Shown piece after piece: positions 1-5,448 of a stretch of DNA of 6,529 bases. This DNA is from CAZPLZ01 sp964587525. GTDB lineage: Bacteria > Oederibacteriota > CAKKQC01. The DNA lies in the NCBI GenBank assembly GCA_964587525.1, contig CAZPLZ010000181.1:1-6529 (forward strand), given 5' to 3'. The notes beneath the pieces are model-generated. The model was not told the origin of the DNA. It was given only the letters and a program-made list of their open reading frames with translations, and did not search any database. The translations under genes were made by a program, and so were the position numbers. Position 1 is the stretch's first letter. Each line of letters opens with the position of its first letter.

Positions 1-1
1 C

Positions 2-1903
2 ACGTGGGTATGCTTGACGGGGAAGGACGATGTGTTCCTCGCTGTGCAGATAATTCTGGCTTGCGCGGTCCTGGCTAGGGTCGGCAGTGCCGCAAGCGGG
101 AGGCGACCACTGATGGTCCTGGGCGGCGTTTTTACGGGAATGGCCCTGGCCTCCAAAGCGACAGCAATCCTGAACCTGGCGTGGTTACCAATCGCGTTTG
201 TCTTCCTGCGAACCTCTATTGCTTGGAAAGGGATGCGCCTTTGGCTTGCGGCTGCAATTATTCCAGCCGCGCCTTGGTTCATCAAGTCCTATCTGCTTAC
301 CGGCGATCCTCTTTTCCCGGTGCTTTCTGGGTTTTTTCCGAGCATCATCAGTGGATGGGATGAGCGTAACGCGCTGGTCTGGACGGCCAAAGGTGAAGCC
401 GACATGCCCGTCCTACATGGCTCGTTTCCTGGTGAGGAGCTTTTCCTCAATCTTGCCCGGGAGCACTTTCTCTTCGCGCTCTGCGTTCCGGTCCTTCTGT
501 GGTCAGCTTTCCGCCACAGATGGATCGTATTTTCCTGCCTCGGGGGGTACGCTCTCTGGCACATAATTCTGCAGGGTGTTTCGGCGCGTCTCGCTTTTCC
601 CGGGCTGGTACCTGCCCTGGTATGTGCGGGAGGCTTGGCTGGAATGGGTACGAAGGAGAAAGGCAGGAGTTCATTCATTCATTGGTTCGTTCTTGCCGGA
701 CTTATGCTAGCCGCCTGTTACCGTCTGTTTATGTTGTTCTTCACTTTACCGAATCCCTTTCCCTACATTGCAGGGGCGGAAACGTACAGGGAACACTGGA
801 GGCGTGAGTATACGACCGCATTCGAGGCGGGCCGGTTTGTCAGTGACCATCCGCCGAGGAAGGGTGTTCTGCTGGTGGCCGAGCATTATGCATTGCTGTT
901 CCCTGAGCCGTCGTACCAGGCGACCTCCTTCAGGAGTGGCGTGACTCCCCTTCTGTGGAAGATCGTGAATGAAAGCCAGACGGAAGCCGATGCCCTCAAG
1001 AAGTTCCGCCAGATCAACGTGGACATGCTCGTATACAATTCGGTCAGGGTAATGAACGTGTCGGAACTGTCCGCACCGTTCCGCTGGTCGGACAGAATGA
1101 TCACGCTGTACGCACGTTTCTTCAGGCGGTGGATGAAGCTTGAATATTCCCCGGTCAGCGTTGACCATGCCAACGGCGCTTTCTACGTGTACCGATTGAG
1201 GAGGAAACGCTTGTTTGAAGGTTCGCGCTTGCTGTTCAACCTTCCCGGGACGGAAGGTGAGGCTCGTGAGGCCATAGACTTAATGCGTTCGGCCAGCCGG
1301 GCCTGCGACGCGCTCGTGAAATACGAGAAACTGCTGAAGAGGATGCCAGATGTGGGCGCCTATCTAAATGCGGCCGGGCTGGCGGCTCGTTTATGTGGCA
1401 GGGACGAAACCGCGTACTGGTATTACAAGCGGCCTTTCGACGCGGGCATGGTGGACGACGAGAACGTCTTTGGATTCGCGGTGGTGGCGGTCAGGACCGG
1501 GCGGTTCGAGGAGGGATTGGAAGGTTTTGAGAAGGCCAGGGCGCATTACCCGGCGTGGGAGAGGCTTGCAACACAGTACGCGGCTCAGACCCGGTTCCTG
1601 ATGGCCTTAGCGCGGCTCGGGTCCGATCCCCATGGTTCAACGACGATTCTGCGAGAGGGCATTAAGAGACTTGAAACAAGCCCGTACCGTTCCAGTCTTA
1701 CTCACGTATCAGGCCTTTTACACGCAGCTTTGGCTGTCTCCCTTGACAAGGAAAACAGGAAAGAGGAATCGAGGCATGAATTCGAGGCTGCCTCCGCGGC
1801 TGACAACAGGTTCAGGGATATCACGATTCGTGAGCTGGAGGACAGGCTCAGATCCATCGAGCGCGAATGGATGGATATTCTGGCGAAAAAGGGGCCAGTA
1901 TGA
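2..1903 (+). CDS. Polytopic membrane protein, GT-C glycosyltransferase-like, with helical-repeat C-terminus (5' partial)
   Basis: The reading frame is open to the left edge of the window, so the N-terminus is missing. The first possible start inside the window, a TTG at 14, has no convincing ribosome site. Numbering from that TTG (629 residues), hydrophobic segments lie near residues 7-25, 33-50, 52-70, 75-95, 148-165, 170-187, 192-210 and 222-245. The pieces TGKDD, ASKATAIL, TGDPLFPVL and RLAFPGLVPAL resemble the later membrane helices and loops of ArnT/PMT-like GT-C glycosyltransferases, which move sugars from lipid-linked donors at the membrane. The catalytic acidic loop near the N-terminus would be outside the window, so activity cannot be judged. 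Residues about 250-400 look globular. Residues about 430-620 are helical and TPR-like (paired Ala/Gly/Tyr positions, as in YLNAAGLAARLCGR and GRFEEGLEGFEKARAHYP). Family placement is inferred from pattern; another polytopic protein of cell-surface polysaccharide assembly is possible. Confidence 0.7.
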   Translation, partial: TWVCLTGKDDVFLAVQIILACAVLARVGSAASGRRPLMVLGGVFTGMALASKATAILNLAWLPIAFVFLRTSIAWKGMRLWLAAAIIPAAPWFIKSYLLTGDPLFPVLSGFFPSIISGWDERNALVWTAKGEADMPVLHGSFPGEELFLNLAREHFLFALCVPVLLWSAFRHRWIVFSCLGGYALWHIILQGVSARLAFPGLVPALVCAGGLAGMGTKEKGRSSFIHWFVLAGLMLAACYRLFMLFFTLPNPFPYIAGAETYREHWRREYTTAFEAGRFVSDHPPRKGVLLVAEHYALLFPEPSYQATSFRSGVTPLLWKIVNESQTEADALKKFRQINVDMLVYNSVRVMNVSELSAPFRWSDRMITLYARFFRRWMKLEYSPVSVDHANGAFYVYRLRRKRLFEGSRLLFNLPGTEGEAREAIDLMRSASRACDALVKYEKLLKRMPDVGAYLNAAGLAARLCGRDETAYWYYKRPFDAGMVDDENVFGFAVVAVRTGRFEEGLEGFEKARAHYPAWERLATQYAAQTRFLMALARLGSDPHGSTTILREGIKRLETSPYRSSLTHVSGLLHAALAVSLDKENRKEESRHEFEAASAADNRFRDITIRELEDRLRSIEREWMDILAKKGPV

Positions 1904-2013
1904 GTGATATTAAGATGGAGCACGGTGAAGTTCTGAGGAATGTGAGTGTGCTGCGCGTAAGTCCTACTGACAGATTGTGGTTGGCGCTTAACGTAGTCCC
2001 AGCAGATGTATAA
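1900..2013 (+). CDS. Possible small ORF, 37 residues, coupled to the upstream gene
   Basis: An ATG at 1900 overlaps the stop of the membrane-protein gene (ATGA, 1900-1903). It is preceded by a purine-rich AAAAAGGGG run (1886-1894), five bases upstream, which is good Shine-Dalgarno-like spacing. The frame runs 37 codons to TAA at 2011-2013, three bases before the next gene's ATG. The predicted peptide begins MSDIKMEHGEVLRNVSVLRV, has no signal peptide or membrane segment, and I do not recognise it. It fills the whole gap between two genes, which is what a translated coupling ORF would do. A gap of this length can also stay open by chance, so it could be ordinary spacer. Confidence 0.3.
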   Translation: MSDIKMEHGEVLRNVSVLRVSPTDRLWLALNVVPADV

Positions 2014-2016
2014 GGA

Positions 2017-2970
2017 ATGACAGGTCGTTGTGTGGGGTCAAGAAAGAGGGATGAAAGGGGATACGTTCTAGCCTGCCTGGCGTTTATCCTGGCCCTGGCT
2101 GCTGCGGGGTGCTCTTCACGTGATGAGCAAGTTGAGGAGCAGATTCCAGAGATTCTCGGGGAGGTGAACAACGAGTACCTCACGACCGATGAGTTTTTGC
2201 ACCACTTCAAGGTGCGCGGGGGCATGGAGCTTTCCGGGGAGGCGCGGAAGGAGTTCAAGCGCTGGCTGTTCGCCGAGCTGGTGGAACGCAAACTCCTGCT
2301 CCAGGAGGCGCGCAAGCGGCGGATCCGTCCATCCCGTGCTGACGTCCGGCGGGCGTTTGCGAAGATGGGGGATCGCGGCTGGGATGAGGCCGAGCGGGAG
2401 CTGGCCGGGAGCGTGGAGGATGAGATGTACGAACAACGGCAGATCGAGATCCTGCTACTAAATGCTCTGCCCCGGCTGAAGCAACCTAAGAAGGCAGAGA
2501 TCAGGCGGTACCTCAAGAAACACCCGGAGGATTTCCAGCGGCCTATGCAGGTCAGGCTCCGCCAGATTGTGGTACACTCGGCGTCGAAGGTGAGGACGGT
2601 TCAGGCCGAACTCAGCTCTGGCGCTTCATTTATAGAAACGATGCACCGTCACTCCACGTTGTCAAACGTACCATCCAAAGACCAGTTAACGTGGGTTGGC
2701 GAATCTGACCTTTCAATGGAAGTTTGGGAGGCGGTCCGGGAGGCTCCTGTCAAAAAGCCAATTGGCCCTGTGGTTTCCGCACACGGCACGCATTTCCTTC
2801 TGGTGGTGGAGCGGCGGAAGGCTGGACCGGTTCCGGCCACCGAGGCTTCGGCCATCGCCCGCAAGCGGCTTCGTCAAGAGCGGAAACACCGCGCCATGGC
2901 CTCCTACCTGGCCAAGCTGAGAAAGTCTGCAAAAATCAATGTTGATCTGAAAGCTCTGGACTTGCTGTGA
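2017..2970 (+). CDS. PpiC/PrsA-like (parvulin-family) lipoprotein, peptidyl-prolyl isomerase or foldase homologue
   Basis: The 317-residue product has a basic N-terminus (residues 8-14), a hydrophobic core (16-30) and a lipobox-like AAAGC with Cys32, so it is probably a lipoprotein anchored on the periplasmic side. Residues about 42-165 look like a SurA/PrsA N-terminal chaperone region (ILGEVNNEYLTTDEF, then long charged helices with ELVERKLLLQEARKRRI). Residues about 179-270 match the parvulin rotamase fold: VRLRQIVV, a helix, ASFIETMHRHS, LTWVGESDL, then AHGTHFLLVVERR. The family's usual R-H-I/L is R-Q-I here (Gln183), and the usual GGDLG reads WVGESDL, so isomerase activity may be reduced or lost while chaperone function remains. 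The tail is basic and helical. The ATG at 2017 directly follows AAGGA with no spacer; GTG at 2032 is an alternative start that keeps the signal. The gene's stop overlaps a GTG of the next gene (GTGA). Confidence 0.85.
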   Translation: MTGRCVGSRKRDERGYVLACLAFILALAAAGCSSRDEQVEEQIPEILGEVNNEYLTTDEFLHHFKVRGGMELSGEARKEFKRWLFAELVERKLLLQEARKRRIRPSRADVRRAFAKMGDRGWDEAERELAGSVEDEMYEQRQIEILLLNALPRLKQPKKAEIRRYLKKHPEDFQRPMQVRLRQIVVHSASKVRTVQAELSSGASFIETMHRHSTLSNVPSKDQLTWVGESDLSMEVWEAVREAPVKKPIGPVVSAHGTHFLLVVERRKAGPVPATEASAIARKRLRQERKHRAMASYLAKLRKSAKINVDLKALDLL

Positions 2971-2979
2971 GCTGCATGA

Positions 2980-3004
2980 GGGGGAAGGGGGAAGGGAGAG
3001 GGGG
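2980..3004 (+). promoter_or_regulatory. Purine-rich ribosome-site region with a canonical G-quadruplex motif
   Basis: The stretch reads G5-AA-G5-AA-G3-AGA-G5 on the coding strand, ending one base before the ATG at 3006. It contains a Shine-Dalgarno-like GGAG at 2995-2998, seven bases from that ATG, which is why I prefer 3006 as the surA-like start. Four G-runs of at least three with loops of 2, 2 and 3 bases satisfy the standard intramolecular G-quadruplex pattern. In mRNA such a fold would cover the ribosome site. That this happens in the cell is inference. Confidence 0.5.
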
Positions 3005-3005
3005 C

Positions 3006-4106
3006 ATGGGTCGCTCGGTATGGCTGTCTCCGGTGTTGCTTGCTGCCATGTTGTGTGTGCTGGCTGGAGAGACAAGGGGCGAGATCGTGGAGCGGATCGT
3101 GGCGAAGGTGAACTGGGACATCATTACCAAGACCGAATGGGATGACATGGTGCAGATCGCGCTGCGGGGTCAAACATCCCCCTTGGGGGAAGCGGAGCAA
3201 CAGAAGCTCGCCGAACAGATTCTGGAACGTCAAATCACTGACCGTCTGATCATCCAGGCTGCCTTTGCCAGAGGGCTGAAGGTGAACGATTCCGAGGTTG
3301 AACCCCAGGTGGAAGCCGAATTGGATGCCCTCAAGGCGAAGTTCCCTTCGGTGAAGGAGTATAACGTTCAGCTTCAGAAAGAGGGAATCACCTATCAGGA
3401 TCTGCGCTACCGGTACACTCAGCAAATGAAAGACCGCTTCCTCTACATGAAAATGATCAACGTTAAGCAGCGAGAGCTGGAAGCTCAGGCGGAGGTTAGC
3501 ACCGAGGAAATTGCGAGTTACTACGAGGCGAACAAGGACAAGGGGGAGTGGATGACGCAGCACGAGGTTCGCGCCCGGCACATCCAGTTCAATGTGGATC
3601 CAGAACTTCAAGGCGAAGCCCGAGAAGCCGCGATCGCTGAAGCCCGCAAGCGACTGGCGGCTGCTCAGGCCGCACTCAAGCGGGGCGAACGATTTGAGGA
3701 TGTCACCAAGTCCCTGTCCGAGGACATCTCCTCCCGTGACCGGGGTGGCGACCTGGGAACGTTTGCGAAAGGCACCTACCATGAGTCACTGGAACGCGTT
3801 GCGTTCTCCCTCGAGTCTGGCCAAGTGAGCAAGCCGGTGGAAAGTCCTGTTGGCCTGCATCTGATCAAGGTGGACCAGACGTTCAAACCCAGGCTGAAAA
3901 AGCTTGAGGAGAACATTACCCCGCCGTCGCCGATTCCGGCCCCCGGTGCCAGCCCTACGCTTGAGATTGTCGAAATGCCGCTGGCCGATTACCTTCGTGC
4001 GGTCTTGCGCAACGAGAAGCTTTCCAGGGACTTTCAAGCATGGGTGGACAGCCTAAAGTCCCGTGCGTACATCCAACGATTTCTGGAGGAACCAGCCCCG
4101 TTGTGA
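3006..4106 (+). CDS. surA: SurA-like periplasmic chaperone / peptidyl-prolyl cis-trans isomerase
   Basis: From ATG 3006 the product has 366 residues. A Sec signal peptide is visible (MGRSVWLSPVLLAAMLCVLA, probable cleavage after Ala20, VLA-G). The mature start EIVERIVAKVNWDIITKTEW is typical of the SurA N-terminal domain, which continues as helices to about residue 170. One parvulin domain spans about residues 188-292: RARHIQF with His192, FEDVTKSLSED, GGDLG at 247-251, FSLESGQVSKPV and GLHLIKV with His285. These are the expected active-site and core positions. A proline-rich linker (about 304-317) is followed by a SurA-like C-terminal helix (DFQAWVDSLKSRAYIQRFL). E. coli SurA has two parvulin domains; this has one, as in many other phyla. 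The role is folding and escort of outer-membrane proteins through the periplasm. In-frame starts at GTG 2967 (overlapping the upstream stop) or ATG 2976 would add 13 or 10 residues before the signal peptide, which is less likely. The next enzyme gene is pdxA, as in E. coli. Confidence 0.88.
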   Translation: MGRSVWLSPVLLAAMLCVLAGETRGEIVERIVAKVNWDIITKTEWDDMVQIALRGQTSPLGEAEQQKLAEQILERQITDRLIIQAAFARGLKVNDSEVEPQVEAELDALKAKFPSVKEYNVQLQKEGITYQDLRYRYTQQMKDRFLYMKMINVKQRELEAQAEVSTEEIASYYEANKDKGEWMTQHEVRARHIQFNVDPELQGEAREAAIAEARKRLAAAQAALKRGERFEDVTKSLSEDISSRDRGGDLGTFAKGTYHESLERVAFSLESGQVSKPVESPVGLHLIKVDQTFKPRLKKLEENITPPSPIPAPGASPTLEIVEMPLADYLRAVLRNEKLSRDFQAWVDSLKSRAYIQRFLEEPAPL

Positions 4107-4178
4107 CCCCTTCGACTCGGTCGCGTTGCTCCCTCGCTCAGGGTCATGGTGAGCGAGCGACAGCGAGTCGAACCATGA
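4107..4178 (+). repeat. Palindromic extragenic repeat between surA-like gene and pdxA
   Basis: Between the surA-like stop and pdxA lies a long imperfect palindrome. TTCGACTCG (4111-4119) pairs with CGAGTCGAA (4164-4172), GTCG (4120-4123) with CGAC (4158-4161), and CTCGCTCA (4133-4140) with TGAGCGAG (4150-4157). This gives 21 base pairs with two bulges and a nine-base loop. A second, mutually exclusive inverted repeat, TCATGGT (4144-4150) and ACCATGA (4172-4178), includes the pdxA ATG at 4175 in its right arm. From memory, this TTCGACTCG...CTCAGGGTCATGGTGAGC...GTCGAACCATGA pattern resembles a dispersed REP-like palindrome of many environmental genomes; that recollection cannot be checked from this window. 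There is no T-run, so it is not a classical terminator. Confidence 0.75.
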
Positions 4179-5170
4179 CCCGCGTGGCTGTTACCCTGGG
4201 CGACATCTGCGGCATCGGCCCCGAAGTGATCTTGAAAACGCTCATCCGGCATTCCCGGCTCCGTTCACGCTGTCTTTTGATCGGCGATCCCTCCATCGTC
4301 AGGCGCGAACTCAGACGGGCGGGCTTGAGTCCAGACCGGCTGTTGCGAGAAGTTCACGACCCAGAGGAGGCGCGGGGCAAGCCAGGGGCGATTTGGATTC
4401 TGGCCATGTCCCATCCTGGCCTCCTTGCCTTGCCCCGGGGGCGGGTCAGCGCTCTGGCAGGCCAGCAGGCGGCCGCGTGGATCAGTGCGGGGACGACCTT
4501 GACCCTTCAGGGGCGGCTTACAGCGCTGGTGACGGGGCCGGTGAACAAGGCCGCGGTGGCGCAGGCCGTGCCGGGTTTCCGAGGACACACCGAATACATT
4601 GCCCGGCTTGCCGGGACGCCATTTCCGGTCATGATGCTGGTGGGGCCAGCGCTGCGGGTCGTGCCGGTGACCAGGCATTTGCCGCTGACAAAAGTACCGC
4701 GTGCGCTTTCCGCGTCCCTGATCGCACGGAGCATCGTTGAAACCGCCCGGGGTTTGAAGCGCTGGTTCCGTATCGCCCGCCCGCGGATCGTGGTGTGCGG
4801 GCTGAATCCGCATGCCGGGGAGAACGGGCTGCTGGGTTCTGAGGAACGGAGCATGATCGCACCAGCCGTGAAGCGCGCGGTGCGCCAGCGGATCCGTGTG
4901 ACCGGCCCGTTTCCGGCGGATACCGTCTTCGCGGCCGCCTTGAATGGAGGCTGCGATGCAGTGGTGGCGATGTACCACGACCAGGCCCAGATTCCGATCA
5001 AAACGTTGGAACCCGGCCGGGCGGTGAATGTCACGCTGGGGCTGCCGTTTCTACGTACATCACCGGCCCATGGAACCGCTTTCGACATTGCCGGGCGGGG
5101 TGTGGCCGATCCCACGAGCATGCGGGCGGCGATCGAGCTCGCCCTAGGCGGAGTACCACGACCTGGGTGA
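4175..5170 (+). CDS. pdxA: 4-hydroxythreonine-4-phosphate dehydrogenase
   Basis: The 331-residue product (family usual length about 330) catalyses NAD-dependent oxidation of 4-phosphohydroxy-L-threonine in the DXP-dependent route to pyridoxal phosphate, in the cytoplasm. Visible motifs in order: VTLGDICGIGPE (6-17), TGPVNK (120-125), GHTEY with His138, VTRHLPL with His168, LNPHAGE with His213, GPFPADT, AMYHDQ with His268, and VNVTLGLPFLRTSPAHGTAFDIAG. His168, His213 and His268 correspond to the three metal-binding histidines of the family (166, 211 and 266 in E. coli), so the active site appears intact. One oddity is GDICGIGPE where GDPAGIGPE is usual. ATG 4175 places the first beta-strand where homologues have it, but no ribosome site precedes it. 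The frame is open upstream to GTG 4103, which overlaps the surA-like stop and lies 12 bases after GGAGGA (4085-4090). That start would add 24 residues encoded by the palindromic repeat. Confidence 0.95.
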   Translation: MTRVAVTLGDICGIGPEVILKTLIRHSRLRSRCLLIGDPSIVRRELRRAGLSPDRLLREVHDPEEARGKPGAIWILAMSHPGLLALPRGRVSALAGQQAAAWISAGTTLTLQGRLTALVTGPVNKAAVAQAVPGFRGHTEYIARLAGTPFPVMMLVGPALRVVPVTRHLPLTKVPRALSASLIARSIVETARGLKRWFRIARPRIVVCGLNPHAGENGLLGSEERSMIAPAVKRAVRQRIRVTGPFPADTVFAAALNGGCDAVVAMYHDQAQIPIKTLEPGRAVNVTLGLPFLRTSPAHGTAFDIAGRGVADPTSMRAAIELALGGVPRPG

Positions 5171-5448
5171 TGGCCATCTTGGGTTTGGGCGAAGGCCTCC
5201 TCCTGGGGAGGGGCCTCGAACTCTGCTTTGGGATTGGTCAGTATCGGCTCATCATGCTCTTCGGGGCTCTGGGCGGGGCCGGGATTGGGCTGATAGCTTG
5301 GGTGGGACGTGTCGTCTGGAACCAAAGTCGCCAGTCGGGCTGGCGTCTGGCCATCGCGGGGGCTGCGCCGACCCTGCTGGTCTTCGTGGTGTATTTCGTC
5401 TGGCGCATCGTGCCGCTGATCCAGGAAGAGATCAAGTACAGCCAGTGA
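5167..5448 (+). CDS. Small two-helix membrane protein of unknown function
   Basis: A 93-residue ORF starts at GTG 5167, overlapping the pdxA stop by four bases; ATG 5170 is an equally plausible start one codon later. It ends in TGA at 5446-5448, which overlaps the GTG of rsmA. The N-terminal 25 residues are Gly/Leu-rich. Residues about 28-46 (LIMLFGALGGAGIGLIAWV) form a glycine-zipper-like hydrophobic helix. A basic stretch (Arg48, Arg55, Arg60) follows, and residues about 61-82 form a second helix (LAIAGAAPTLLVFVVYFVW) ending in a charged tail. By the positive-inside tendency the arginine-rich loop would face the cytoplasm. I do not recognise the family. The tight overlaps on both sides and the clear hydrophobic pattern support a real gene. 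Ribosome-site support is weak (GGAG at 5150-5153, 13 bases upstream), consistent with translation coupled to pdxA. Confidence 0.65.
   Translation: MMAILGLGEGLLLGRGLELCFGIGQYRLIMLFGALGGAGIGLIAWVGRVVWNQSRQSGWRLAIAGAAPTLLVFVVYFVWRIVPLIQEEIKYSQ

Noticed and set aside
1981..2014. Possible sigma70 promoter (TTGGCG at 1981, TATAAG at 2009) before the lipoprotein gene
   Set aside because: The 22-base spacer is too long, and a start site about seven bases after TATAAG would fall downstream of the ATG at 2017.
1848..2516. Antisense ORF of 222 residues opposite the lipoprotein gene
   Set aside because: It is Ser/Arg-rich shadow sequence running across two + strand genes and their junction, with no family pattern.
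2904..3782. Long antisense ORF of 292 residues opposite the surA-like gene
   Set aside because: It is rich in Leu, Phe and His as expected from the complement of Lys/Glu-rich helices, has no recognisable domain or start signal, and lies opposite a clear SurA-like gene.
4265..5325. Antisense ORFs of 237 and 272 residues opposite pdxA and the small membrane gene
   Set aside because: They are Arg/Pro/Ala/His-rich low-information translations typical of shadows in GC-rich DNA, and pdxA motifs are unambiguous on the + strand.
5298..5444. Upstream extension of the rsmA frame
   Set aside because: The added residues are unlike any RsmA N-terminus and are the out-of-frame reading of the membrane-protein gene; GTG 5445 fits the family layout.
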